From NCBI RefSeq assembly GCF_901873365.1, contig NZ_CABFLM010000069.1:1-15777 (forward strand): DNA of 15,777 nt, given 5' to 3'. Source of the DNA: an uncultured Aggregatibacter sp. (GTDB taxonomy: Bacteria > Pseudomonadota > Gammaproteobacteria > Enterobacterales > Pasteurellaceae). The notes beneath the pieces are model-generated. The model searched no databases and was not told the DNA's origin. It was given only the letters and a program-made list of their open reading frames with translations. Below are positions 1 to 7,620 of the stretch, piece after piece; position 1 is the first letter of the stretch, and each line of letters starts with the position of its first letter. Position numbers and translations under genes: made by a program.

Positions 1-75
1 GGTCGTTAGCTCAGTCGGTAGAGCAGCGGACTTTTAATCCGTTGGTCGAAGGTTCGAATCCTTCACGACCCACCA
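1..75 (+). tRNA. tRNA-Lys (anticodon UUU), missing its first base
   Basis: The sequence folds as a complete cloverleaf except that the 5' G of the acceptor stem lies before the window: the 3' strand CGACCC (66-71) needs GGGTCG, and only GGTCG is present. The anticodon loop CTTTTAA is at 31-37 with anticodon TTT at 33-35, flanked by a 5-bp stem (26-30 with 38-42). The T-arm GGTTCGAATCC is standard, the discriminator is A72 and the CCA end (73-75) is encoded. The loop matches tRNA-Lys(UUU) of enteric bacteria. No hairpin terminator is visible just downstream. Confidence 0.97.
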
Positions 76-232
76 AATTCACTCGTTCTGAATCTATTAC
101 TCAAGGCAATTTTTCCTAAATTAAAATACTTTAATGCGCACCATTATCATTCCTTTAAATTTGCTCTAACCGCATTATCCTCTCTCTCCCACTTGAAAAA
201 CACATAAAATTCCACCTTTCTTCAAGTCTCTA

Positions 233-254
233 ATTTATGATCTCAATCACAGTT
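233..254 (+). promoter_or_regulatory. Candidate CRP-binding site upstream of oadGAB
   Basis: The core TATGA-TCTCAA-TCACA (236-251) matches the CRP consensus TGTGA-N6-TCACA with one mismatch in the left half and a perfect right half. The centre is at 243.5, exactly 41.5 bases before the start predicted from the -10 element at 273-278, which is the class II activator position. Control of oxaloacetate decarboxylase by cAMP-CRP would suit a catabolic Na+ pump. This is pattern matching only. Confidence 0.6.
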
Positions 255-285
255 TTGTTAAAACAATTCAGATAAAATAAAAATC
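250..285 (+). promoter_or_regulatory. Putative oadGAB promoter (class II type)
   Basis: TAAAAT at 273-278 is a one-mismatch -10 element, giving a predicted start near 285. The -35 position (250-255, CAGTTT) is poor and overlaps the right half of the CRP-like site, as expected when an activator substitutes for a good -35. The leader to the oadG ATG would be about 27 bases and includes the ribosome site AAGGA at 299-303. The rest of the gap (76-232) is AT-rich, with no gene or hairpin that I can support. Confidence 0.5.
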
Positions 286-311
286 CCATATTAAATATAA
301 GGATATGACGA

Positions 312-578
312 ATGACTTCAGCAGAACTTTTCGGTGAAGGAATTAATCTGATGTTCTCAGGGATGGGCTTTGTATTGGTCTTTTTGCTCATTTTAATTTG
401 GGCAATTGGACTCATGTCTAAACTTATCAACCGCTTTTTTCCCGAACCTCTCCCCTCACCCAAAACGCCTTCAAATACCACCGCACTTTCTGCGGCACCT
501 ATTGATGATTTTGAGCGTTTGCGCCCTGTAATTGCAGCGGCTATCGCGCACCATCGCCGTACCCAACAGTTCAAATAA
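312..578 (+). CDS. oadG: Oxaloacetate decarboxylase Na+ pump, gamma subunit
   Basis: This 88-residue protein is the small membrane subunit that holds the alpha and beta subunits of the Na+-translocating oxaloacetate decarboxylase together in the inner membrane. One membrane helix is visible at about residues 12-36, followed by a proline-rich hinge (44-56) and a polar cytoplasmic tail containing AAIAHHRR. Tail histidines of this kind bind Zn2+ in the Klebsiella subunit. The length fits the family (about 80-90 residues). The ATG at 312 has AAGGA (299-303) at 8 bases spacing; an earlier ATG at 305 is in another frame. The stop is 13 bases before oadA, so this is the first gene of an oadGAB operon. 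An uptake-signal core lies inside the gene (480-488). The assignment rests largely on size, topology and position. Confidence 0.93.
   Translation: MTSAELFGEGINLMFSGMGFVLVFLLILIWAIGLMSKLINRFFPEPLPSPKTPSNTTALSAAPIDDFERLRPVIAAAIAHHRRTQQFK
480..488 (-). repeat. DNA uptake signal core (in oadG)
   Basis: Exact 9-base Hin-type core, inside codons for TAL in the periplasm/cytoplasm linker of oadG. Confidence 0.9.
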
Positions 579-591
579 TAAGGATTTTACT

Positions 592-2364
592 ATGACTAAA
601 AAAATTAAAATGACCGAACTGGTGCTTCGTGATGCCCACCAATCGCTTTTCGCGACCCGTTTACGTCTCGATGATATGTTGCCGATCGCGCAAGAATTAG
701 ACAATATCGGTTATTGGTCGTTAGAAGCTTGGGGTGGTGCAACATTTGACAGTTGTATTCGTTTTTTAGGGGAGGATCCTTGGGTACGTTTGCGTGAATT
801 GAAAAAAGCCTGTCCGAAAACCCCGTTACAAATGCTGTTACGTGGTCAAAACCTCTTAGGTTATCGCCACTATGCCGACGACGTGGTAGAACGTTTCGTC
901 GAACGTTGCGTAGCAAACGGTATGGACGTGTTCCGCGTATTTGATGCGCTTAACGATCCACGTAATATGAAAGCGGCGTTGCAAGCCGTGCGTAAATTTG
1001 GTGCTCATGCACAAGGGACATTAAGTTACACCACCAGCCCGGTACACACCATGCAAACTTGGCTTGATACCACCGAACAATTATTGGAAATCGGTATCGA
1101 CAGCTTAGTCATCAAAGACATGTCCGGTATTTTGAATCCGATGGCGGCGGCAGACTTAGTGCGCGAAATCAAAAAACGTTTCGATGTCGAATTGCATTTA
1201 CACTGCCACTCCACTACCGGTATGGCAGAAATGGCGCTGTTAAAAGCCGTTGAAGCAGGCGTAGATGGTATTGATACCGCAATTTCTTCCATGTCCGGCA
1301 CCTACGGCCACCCGGCAACAGAATCCATGGTGGCAACCTTACAAGGCACTGAATATGACACAGGTTTGGATATTCCGCGTTTGGAAAAAATCGCTGCTTA
1401 TTTCCGTAATGTGCGTAAAAAATATGCCAAATTTGAAGGTCAGCTACGTGGCGTAGATAGCCGTATTTTAGTGGCTCAAGTGCCGGGCGGCATGCTTACC
1501 AACTTAGAAAATCAATTAAAACAACAAAATGCCTCCGACAAATTGGATTTGGTTTTGGAAGAAATCCCACGCGTACGCAAAGATTTAGGTTACATTCCAC
1601 TTGTTACCCCAACCTCTCAAATTGTCGGCACACAATCTGTTATTAACGTGCTGACAGGCGAACGCTATAAAACCATCGCGAAAGAAACCGCAGGTATTTT
1701 AAAAGGTGAATACGGTAAAACGCCTGCACCGGTAGATAGCAAATTACAAGCTCGCGTATTAGAAGGTGCCGCTCCGGTAACTGACCGTCCGGCTGATCAC
1801 ATTGCCCCTGAAATGGCGAAAATTGAAGCGGAAGTTGCCGAACAAGCCAAAGCGAAAGGGATAAAATTAGCAGACAACGCGGTGGACGATGCTTTAATCG
1901 TGGCGCTCTTCCCTCAAATCGCTTGGAAGTTCTTAGAAAACCGCAACAACCCTGCAGCCTTTGAACCGGCACCAACCGGCAATGAAAGTGCGGTGGAAAA
2001 TAAACCTGTTTCTAAAGCAGCGCCTGCAGCCTCCGGCTCCGCCGTTTATACTGTGGAATTGGAAGGCAAAGCCTTTGTGGTGAAAGTCAGTGAAGGCGGC
2101 GACATTTCACACGTAGCCACAACAACTCCACAAGCTGCGCCAACCAGTGGTGGCACACCGGTAACGGCGCCAATGGCGGGTAACATTTGGAAAGTCGTGG
2201 CAACAGAAGGTCAAACTGTCGCGGCAGGTGATGTGTTATTCATTCTTGAAGCCATGAAAATGGAAACCGAAGTCAAAGCGGCACAAGCCGGTACCGTGCG
2301 TGGTATTTGTGTCAAAGCCGGCGATGCCGTCGCGGTGGGTGATACCGTTATGAACCTCGTCTAA
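592..2364 (+). CDS. oadA: Oxaloacetate decarboxylase alpha subunit (biotin carboxyltransferase)
   Basis: The protein (590 residues) removes the carboxyl group of oxaloacetate onto biotin, giving pyruvate and carboxybiotin that OadB then decarboxylates. Residues 1-260 form the HMGL-type TIM-barrel carboxyltransferase: D14, and H204 and H206 in HLHCHSTTG, are the expected metal ligands, and K175 in VIKDMSG is the active-site lysine. These sit three positions before the equivalents in Vibrio cholerae OadA (D17, H207, H209, K178). A conserved carboxylase domain follows to about residue 450, then two Ala/Pro/Thr-rich linkers and a C-terminal biotinyl domain with EAMKM, the biotin lysine being K556. 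I chose ATG 592 (AAGGA at 580-584, spacing 7). An in-frame ATG at 532 lies inside oadG and has no ribosome site. Methylmalonyl-CoA decarboxylase has a different subunit layout, so oxaloacetate is the better substrate call. Confidence 0.97.
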   Translation: MTKKIKMTELVLRDAHQSLFATRLRLDDMLPIAQELDNIGYWSLEAWGGATFDSCIRFLGEDPWVRLRELKKACPKTPLQMLLRGQNLLGYRHYADDVVERFVERCVANGMDVFRVFDALNDPRNMKAALQAVRKFGAHAQGTLSYTTSPVHTMQTWLDTTEQLLEIGIDSLVIKDMSGILNPMAAADLVREIKKRFDVELHLHCHSTTGMAEMALLKAVEAGVDGIDTAISSMSGTYGHPATESMVATLQGTEYDTGLDIPRLEKIAAYFRNVRKKYAKFEGQLRGVDSRILVAQVPGGMLTNLENQLKQQNASDKLDLVLEEIPRVRKDLGYIPLVTPTSQIVGTQSVINVLTGERYKTIAKETAGILKGEYGKTPAPVDSKLQARVLEGAAPVTDRPADHIAPEMAKIEAEVAEQAKAKGIKLADNAVDDALIVALFPQIAWKFLENRNNPAAFEPAPTGNESAVENKPVSKAAPAASGSAVYTVELEGKAFVVKVSEGGDISHVATTTPQAAPTSGGTPVTAPMAGNIWKVVATEGQTVAAGDVLFILEAMKMETEVKAAQAGTVRGICVKAGDAVAVGDTVMNLV

Positions 2365-2374
2365 GGAGTTACCT

Positions 2375-3679
2375 ATGGATAGCATTATTGCATTAATTCA
2401 GGGTATGGGACTGTTCCATTTGCAATGGGGTCAAGCGGTGATGATCGTTATCAGCTTGCTCCTGTTGTGGCTTGCCATCGCACGCAAGTTTGAGCCATTA
2501 CTATTATTGCCTATCGGCTTTGGTGGATTGTTATCAAACATTCCCGAAGCCGGTCTTGCCATGACCGCATTAGAGAATTTACTTCATCTCGGCTCACCGG
2601 AGCAAATTGCCGTAATTGCCGCGAAATTAGGTGTCTCCGCTGATCCGGCACTGATTAAAAACGCCCTCGCCACGGCTTCCGGCTCTACCGTAAATCAACT
2701 GGAAGCCTTGTCAATGGACATGGGATACAGCGCCGGGATCTTGGCGTTATTCTATAAAGTGGCTATCGGTTATGGCATTGCGCCGTTAGTGATTTTCATG
2801 GGCGTAGGCGCGATGACAGACTTCGGTCCGTTATTGGCAAATCCGAAAACGTTACTGCTTGGTGCAGCGGCACAGTTCGGTATTTTCGCCACCGTACTCG
2901 GTGCATTGGCATTGAACTATTTCGGCATTATCGAATTCACGCTCCCGCAAGCGGCCTCCATCGGTATTATCGGTGGTGCGGACGGCCCGACCGCGATTTA
3001 CCTCACCAGTAAACTCGCGCCGGAATTGCTTGGTGCCATTGCTGTGGCGGCTTATTCCTACATGGCGTTAGTGCCATTGATTCAGCCACCGATCATGAAA
3101 GCCTTAACTACAGAAGAAGAACGCAAGATCCGTATGACGCAAATGCGCCATGTGAGTAATCGTGAAAAGGTCTTGTTCCCGGTGATTTTGCTGTTGCTCG
3201 TTGGTTTACTTTTACCGGATGCTGCCCCATTGCTTGGAATGTTCTGTTTCGGTAACCTCATGCGCGTCAGCGGTGTGGTAGAACGTTTAAGCGACACCAC
3301 GCAAAACGCCTTGATTAACATCGTCACCATCGTGCTTGGTTTGTCTGTGGGTTCTAAACTCATCGCTGATAAATTCCTACAACCGCAAACCTTGGGTATT
3401 TTGATTCTTGGTGTGATTGCCTTCGGGATCGGTACCGGCAGCGGTGTATTAATGGCGAAATTGATGAACAAATTCAGCAAAAATAAAATTAACCCACTCA
3501 TCGGTTCTGCCGGTGTGTCTGCCGTACCAATGGCAGCAAGGGTTTCCAACAAAATCGGACTGGAAGCAGATAACCAAAACTTCCTACTCATGCATGCCAT
3601 GGGGCCGAACGTTGCCGGTGTGATTGGTTCCGCTATCGCCGCTGGGGTAATGCTGAAATATGTGGGTGCCATGATGTAG
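2375..3679 (+). CDS. oadB: Oxaloacetate decarboxylase beta subunit (Na+-translocating)
   Basis: This 434-residue integral membrane protein decarboxylates carboxybiotin on OadA and couples the reaction to Na+ export. It is hydrophobic throughout, with roughly nine to eleven membrane segments. Residues shown to be important in the Klebsiella pump fall at identical positions: D203 in GGADGPTAI, Y229, and N373, G377 and S382 in the segment INPLIGSAGVSAVP. The gene starts 10 bases after oadA with AAGGAG at 2363-2368 overlapping the oadA stop, so the two are translated as neighbours in one operon. No truncation or missing key residue is seen. MmdB and GcdB of related decarboxylases are homologous, but the OadG and OadA neighbours fix the assignment. 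Confidence 0.97.
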   Translation: MDSIIALIQGMGLFHLQWGQAVMIVISLLLLWLAIARKFEPLLLLPIGFGGLLSNIPEAGLAMTALENLLHLGSPEQIAVIAAKLGVSADPALIKNALATASGSTVNQLEALSMDMGYSAGILALFYKVAIGYGIAPLVIFMGVGAMTDFGPLLANPKTLLLGAAAQFGIFATVLGALALNYFGIIEFTLPQAASIGIIGGADGPTAIYLTSKLAPELLGAIAVAAYSYMALVPLIQPPIMKALTTEEERKIRMTQMRHVSNREKVLFPVILLLLVGLLLPDAAPLLGMFCFGNLMRVSGVVERLSDTTQNALINIVTIVLGLSVGSKLIADKFLQPQTLGILILGVIAFGIGTGSGVLMAKLMNKFSKNKINPLIGSAGVSAVPMAARVSNKIGLEADNQNFLLMHAMGPNVAGVIGSAIAAGVMLKYVGAMM

Positions 3680-3701
3680 CTTAAAAACACGGTGAAAAAG
3701 C

Positions 3702-3710
3702 ACCGCACTT
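3702..3710 (-). repeat. DNA uptake signal core (after oadB)
   Basis: Exact core; on its own strand it is followed by GCTTTTTC, close to the AT-rich tail of the extended signal. It lies between the oadB stop and the terminator stem. Confidence 0.92.
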
Positions 3711-3725
3711 TTATTCATTTCAAAT

Positions 3726-3760
3726 AAAAAAGCACGCGATTCCCAAGCGTGCTTTTTTCT
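3726..3760 (+). terminator. Strong intrinsic terminator of oadGAB
   Basis: A perfect 12-bp stem (3726-3737 with 3747-3758) encloses a 9-base loop. The 3' arm ends in six T residues and is followed by more pyrimidine-rich sequence. It lies 46 bases after the oadB stop and separates the pump operon from the tsaE cluster. The A-rich 5' arm would also allow termination from the other strand. Confidence 0.95.
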
Positions 3761-3786
3761 TTCTCTTCAATTCATTAAAAAAAACA

Positions 3787-3795
3787 ACCGCACTT
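3787..3795 (-). repeat. DNA uptake signal core (oadB-tsaE gap)
   Basis: Exact core with a T-rich tail (TGTTTTTTTT) on its own strand. It faces the plus-strand copy at 3898-3906 but is over 100 bases from it. Confidence 0.92.
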
Positions 3796-3882
3796 TTATT
3801 GATGCACCTTCCTTTCAATACGTGGCATGATAGGTTTATTGCAACAAACCAAAGAAAAATCATTCACTTGCCGCCAGAAAAC

Positions 3883-3911
3883 TACATAAATCAGTGAAAG
3901 TGCGGTACAAT
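3883..3911 (+). promoter_or_regulatory. Weak candidate promoter for tsaE
   Basis: TACAAT at 3906-3911 is a one-mismatch -10, but the -35 at 17 bases spacing (TACATA, 3883-3888) matches only three of six positions. The last T of an uptake-signal core (3898-3906) is the first base of this -10. The gap 3761-3942 otherwise holds uptake signals and no gene. Confidence 0.3.
3898..3906 (+). repeat. DNA uptake signal core (upstream of tsaE)
   Basis: Exact core. Its last base is the first base of the candidate tsaE -10 TACAAT. Confidence 0.92.
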
Positions 3912-3942
3912 CTAGCTCTATTTTTTCCCAGTAAATACCGCC

Positions 3943-4419
3943 ATGACAGAAAGATTTACGCAATATATTCCTCATGAAAATGCGATGTGTGCTTTTGGCA
4001 AGCAGCTTATCAACGCCATCTGCCGACTTCCGAGTCAGCAAAACGTTACGCTTTATTTAAACGGCGATCTTGGCGCAGGTAAAACTACCTTAAGCCGTGG
4101 CATGATTCAAGGATTAGGTTATTCGGGCAATGTAAAAAGCCCGACCTATACGTTAGTGGAGGAATATGCCATCGGCGAGAAAATCATTTACCACTTCGAT
4201 TTGTATCGCTTGGCTGATTCGGAAGAATTGGAATTTATGGGCATTCGTGATTACTTCGCAGACAACACGATTTGCTTAATTGAATGGGCAGAAAAAGGGG
4301 CAGATCTTCTGTCTCCACCGGATTTGCTGGTTAATATTGGTTATGCAGAAAATGCACGAAATATCGAATTAGTCGCCCAATCTACAATGGGGCAACAAAT
4401 CATCCAACAACTTACTTAG
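3943..4419 (+). CDS. tsaE: tRNA t6A37 biosynthesis ATPase TsaE
   Basis: TsaE is the ATPase partner of TsaB and TsaD in making N6-threonylcarbamoyl-adenosine at position 37 of ANN-decoding tRNAs. The P-loop GDLGAGKTT is at residues 41-49, the SPTYTLVEEY motif begins at 66, FDLYRL is at 85-90 and the Walker-B-like IEW is at 113-115. At 158 residues it has the length of the structurally known Haemophilus influenzae protein (HI0065). No clear Shine-Dalgarno sequence precedes ATG 3943. I keep this start because the N-terminal residues resemble the Haemophilus protein and the next in-frame ATG would remove conserved sequence. It opens the tsaE-amiB-mutL-miaA-hfq cluster, with 2 bases between its stop and the longest amiB start. 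Confidence 0.96.
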   Translation: MTERFTQYIPHENAMCAFGKQLINAICRLPSQQNVTLYLNGDLGAGKTTLSRGMIQGLGYSGNVKSPTYTLVEEYAIGEKIIYHFDLYRLADSEELEFMGIRDYFADNTICLIEWAEKGADLLSPPDLLVNIGYAENARNIELVAQSTMGQQIIQQLT

Positions 4420-4421
4420 CA

Positions 4422-5771
4422 ATGTTATCGCACATGAAAATCACAAATATGATGAGATTTATTCTGATATACGGTCTTCTTTTTTGGGCGACACTCGCCT
4501 CAGCTAATACTTGGACGATTGCTATCGATCCCGGTCATGGTGGCAAAGATCCCGGTGCTATCGGGCGTAACCTCAAAATTTATGAAAAAAATGTCACGCT
4601 ATCTATCGCCAAGGAACTCAAAGCCTTGTTGGATAAAGATCCCTCATTCCGTGCAGTATTAACCCGCAACGGTGATTACTATATTTCGGTGCCGGAACGT
4701 TCGGAAATCGCACGAAAATACAAAGCCAATTATTTGGTGTCAATTCACGCCGACTCTTCCGAAGCCTCCAATTTACGAGGCGCTTCCGTGTGGGTGTTGT
4801 CGAATCGTCGCGCCAACGATGAAATGGGACAATGGTTGGAAGATCATGAAAAACGCTCAGAATTATTAGGCGGTGCTGGTCGCGTATTGGCTTCGCATAA
4901 TGAAAAATATTTAGATCAAACGGTGTTGGATCTGCAATTTGGCCACAGTCAGCGTGTCGGCTATGAATTAGGTAGCATTGTTTTGCGCCATTTTTCCCAG
5001 ATCGCCTCGCTAAATCGAGCAACACCACGCCATGCCAGCCTTGGCGTTTTACGTTCACCGGACATTCCGTCTATCTTGGTGGAAACCGGTTTTTTATCGA
5101 ATTCAGAAGAAGAACTCAAGCTCAGCACCTCCGCCTATCGCAAGCAAATTGCCAAAGCGATTTATAACGGTTTAGTGGAATATCGTCGTAAGCACTTCAG
5201 AAATGAACCGAGAATCATTGAGGAGAGCAAGGAAAAAACATCAGAAAAATCCACCGCACTTGAAAACAAAACCGCTGACATTAACGCACCGGACATTCGA
5301 GATAGTGGCATTCGTCATAAAGTTAAGGATGGGGAGGCATTGAGTAAGCTTGCCGAAAAATATCACGTCTCCGCTAAAGCGATTTTGGCGTTAAATCAAT
5401 TAACGCGGAAAGAACTCTTGGTGGGCGAAACCCTTAAAATTCCGGCAACCGCAAAACCGGAAGCCGAGAATAAAAAAGCACAGACAAATAAAACAGAATC
5501 AATGAATAAAGGCGCACAAGGGAAAGACGTAAAAAATTCACGTGCGGCTGTTGATAAAGTCACTAAAACGTCCGAAAACAACCCGTCGGATGTGAAAAAA
5601 GCCATGCCGAAATTTCATATTGTCAAGCAAGATGAAACCCTTTACTCCATCGCGCGTGAATATAAAGTTTCACCGAATAAACTGTTGAAATTAAACCCGA
5701 AATTAAAAGACGGCAAAGTATTCAGCGGACAAAAAATCCAACTGCTTGACGATAATCCAGGGAAGAAATAA
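4422..5771 (+). CDS. amiB: N-acetylmuramoyl-L-alanine amidase AmiB-type with two LysM domains
   Basis: This periplasmic zinc amidase cuts the peptide stem from peptidoglycan during daughter-cell separation. A signal peptide ends at about residue 28 (ATLASA before NTW). The Amidase_3 domain follows directly, with likely zinc and catalytic residues H39 (DPGHGG), E55, H109 (SIHADSS) and E221 (LVETGFLS). Residues 131-155 correspond to the regulatory helix that EnvC-type activators displace in this subfamily. Two LysM peptidoglycan-binding domains (about 297-341 and 398-441) are joined by Lys/Ala-rich linkers. No AMIN domain lies before the catalytic domain, unlike E. coli AmiB. In-frame ATGs at 4422, 4434, 4449 and 4452 would all leave a usable signal peptide and none has a good ribosome site, so the exact start is uncertain. 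The stop overlaps the mutL start by one base (TAATG). Confidence 0.94.
   Translation: MLSHMKITNMMRFILIYGLLFWATLASANTWTIAIDPGHGGKDPGAIGRNLKIYEKNVTLSIAKELKALLDKDPSFRAVLTRNGDYYISVPERSEIARKYKANYLVSIHADSSEASNLRGASVWVLSNRRANDEMGQWLEDHEKRSELLGGAGRVLASHNEKYLDQTVLDLQFGHSQRVGYELGSIVLRHFSQIASLNRATPRHASLGVLRSPDIPSILVETGFLSNSEEELKLSTSAYRKQIAKAIYNGLVEYRRKHFRNEPRIIEESKEKTSEKSTALENKTADINAPDIRDSGIRHKVKDGEALSKLAEKYHVSAKAILALNQLTRKELLVGETLKIPATAKPEAENKKAQTNKTESMNKGAQGKDVKNSRAAVDKVTKTSENNPSDVKKAMPKFHIVKQDETLYSIAREYKVSPNKLLKLNPKLKDGKVFSGQKIQLLDDNPGKK
5253..5261 (-). repeat. DNA uptake signal core (in amiB)
   Basis: Exact core in the linker before the first LysM domain of amiB, with tail GGATTTTT on its own strand. 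Confidence 0.92.
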
Positions 5772-7618
5772 TGACCATACGTATTTTATCGCCACAATTA
5801 GCCAACCAAATTGCTGCCGGAGAAGTGGTCGAACGCCCAGCTTCGGTAGTAAAAGAATTGGTGGAAAACAGCTTGGATGCCGGTGCCGATAAAATTCAAA
5901 TTGATATTGAAAATGGGGGCGCAAGCCTTATTCGGATTCGCGACAACGGTATTGGCATTGCCAAGGAAGAATTGGCTTTAGCACTTGCTCGTCACGCCAC
6001 CAGTAAAATCGCCGATCTTGCCGATTTGGAAGCCATTTTAAGTTTGGGATTCCGCGGCGAAGCCCTTGCCAGCATCAGTTCCGTTTCTCGTTTAACCCTC
6101 ACCTCTCGTACTGCAGAGCAAAACGAAGCTTGGCAGGTCTATGCCCAAGGACGTGACATGGAAACCACCATTCAACCCGCATCCCATCCGGTGGGAACGA
6201 CAGTTGAAGTGGCAAATTTATTTTTTAACACGCCCGCCCGTCGCAAATTTTTACGTTCCGAGAAAACCGAATTTTCTCATATTGATGAAGTCATTCGCCG
6301 TATTGCATTAGCCAAATTTAATATCAGTTTTACCCTCACACATAATGGCAAAGTATTACGCCAATACAAAAGTGCGGTTACGAATGAACAAAAATTAAAA
6401 CGAGTTGCGGCGATTTGTGGCGATGATTTTATTCAGAATGCGTTGCAAATTGATTGGAAACACGATGATCTGCATTTGTCCGGTTGGGTCGCTACGCCCC
6501 ACTTTCATCGTCCGCAAAATGACTTCAATTATTGTTATGTGAATGGGCGAATGGTGCGCGATAAAATCATTACCCACGCCATTCGACAAGCCTATGCCGA
6601 CTATTTAACCAACGAGCAGTACCCTGCTTTTGTGCTGTTTATTGATCTCAATCCCAACGATGTTGATGTGAACGTCCATCCTACTAAGCATGAAGTGCGT
6701 TTCCAGCAATCTCGTTTGGTACATGATTTCATCACCCAAGGTATCACCCATGCGTTGGCCTCCGAGCCAATGCCGTTGAATACGCCTTCAACAGAATATG
6801 GCGTGGAAGAACCCGCAGGTGCATGGGAAGTTTCCACACAGACAAAACCCAATCGTTCGGCAGCGGGGCTAAATATATTTGCACAACCTACGAATCATTC
6901 TGCCAATGCTTACTCGGAAAATAGATATCACGAGCCGCCAAAACAGCGACAAAATCCACCGCACTTTTATGGCGAAACGCCTCCGCGCGAATCAATTACA
7001 CCAAGCGTATTAAAAGCGCATCAAGCGTTGTGGTCAGATTCTTCGACAACCATGCAAACCAGCGTAACGGAAGTTAAAAAACCGCATACCAATTTCTTGC
7101 ACGCCCTTGCATTAATTCAACATGAAGCCTTGTTGTTACAGCAAGAACAACGTTTTTACTTGCTCTCGCTTGCGCGGTTGCAACAACTCAAACAAACGCT
7201 GAATTTAACTTTGGTGCCAACCTCTCAACCATTGTTAATTCCAATTATTTTCCGTTTATCAGATGCGCAATGGCAGGCATGGGGTCAACAAAAAGCCTTT
7301 TTCGAGCAAATCGGCTTTGTTTTTATGGAAGAAGCGGCACAACATAAAATCACGTTACAAAAAGTATCGGCACATTTGCGTCAACAAAACTTACAACACA
7401 TGATTGTGTCACTATTAAATCAATCTTTCGAAAATTTACCTGAATTTTTGACCGCACTTTTGGCACCTTTAGCCTCTCCGCCAATCACCGTGCTTGCCGA
7501 TGCGGTAAATTTGCTCACCGAAACCGAACAGTTACTCGCGAAACAGAAGCAAATTCGCCTGTTAGATTTACTCGTCGAAATTGACTGGCAGCCTTATTTA
7601 ACTCAATTAACCCGCTAA
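5771..7618 (+). CDS. mutL: DNA mismatch repair protein MutL
   Basis: MutL is the dimeric ATPase that links MutS mismatch recognition to strand incision and helicase loading. The N-terminal GHKL ATPase is clear: E29 and N33 in KELVENSLDAGA, DNGIGI at 58-63, and GFRGEAL at 93-99. A transducer domain follows (to about 330), then a polar linker and a C-terminal dimerisation domain. Where endonuclease-type MutL proteins carry DQHAxxERxxxE, this one reads LIQHEALLLQQEQ, so it should lack nuclease activity and rely on MutH, as in other Dam-methylating gamma-proteobacteria. Its 615 residues equal the E. coli length. It overlaps the amiB stop by one base. Three uptake-signal cores lie inside it (6370, 6958, 7451), the most of any gene here. 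Confidence 0.97.
   Translation: MTIRILSPQLANQIAAGEVVERPASVVKELVENSLDAGADKIQIDIENGGASLIRIRDNGIGIAKEELALALARHATSKIADLADLEAILSLGFRGEALASISSVSRLTLTSRTAEQNEAWQVYAQGRDMETTIQPASHPVGTTVEVANLFFNTPARRKFLRSEKTEFSHIDEVIRRIALAKFNISFTLTHNGKVLRQYKSAVTNEQKLKRVAAICGDDFIQNALQIDWKHDDLHLSGWVATPHFHRPQNDFNYCYVNGRMVRDKIITHAIRQAYADYLTNEQYPAFVLFIDLNPNDVDVNVHPTKHEVRFQQSRLVHDFITQGITHALASEPMPLNTPSTEYGVEEPAGAWEVSTQTKPNRSAAGLNIFAQPTNHSANAYSENRYHEPPKQRQNPPHFYGETPPRESITPSVLKAHQALWSDSSTTMQTSVTEVKKPHTNFLHALALIQHEALLLQQEQRFYLLSLARLQQLKQTLNLTLVPTSQPLLIPIIFRLSDAQWQAWGQQKAFFEQIGFVFMEEAAQHKITLQKVSAHLRQQNLQHMIVSLLNQSFENLPEFLTALLAPLASPPITVLADAVNLLTETEQLLAKQKQIRLLDLLVEIDWQPYLTQLTR
6370..6378 (+). repeat. DNA uptake signal core (in mutL, first)
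   Basis: Exact core encoding SAV in the MutL transducer domain. Confidence 0.9.
6958..6966 (-). repeat. DNA uptake signal core (in mutL, second)
   Basis: Exact core in the unstructured MutL linker, with tail GGATTTTG on its own strand. Confidence 0.9.
7451..7459 (-). repeat. DNA uptake signal core (in mutL, third)
   Basis: Exact core with a good extended tail (CAAAAATTC) on its own strand, in the MutL C-terminal domain. Confidence 0.92.
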
Positions 7619-7620
7619 CT

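Noticed and set aside
76..232. A second tRNA or small RNA after tRNA-Lys
   Set aside because: No cloverleaf, no hairpin plus T run and no convincing promoter were found.
3082..3708. A 208-residue open frame on the minus strand opposite oadB
   Set aside because: It is the antisense of the hydrophobic oadB code, has no ribosome site or recognisable motif, and overlaps a well-supported gene completely.
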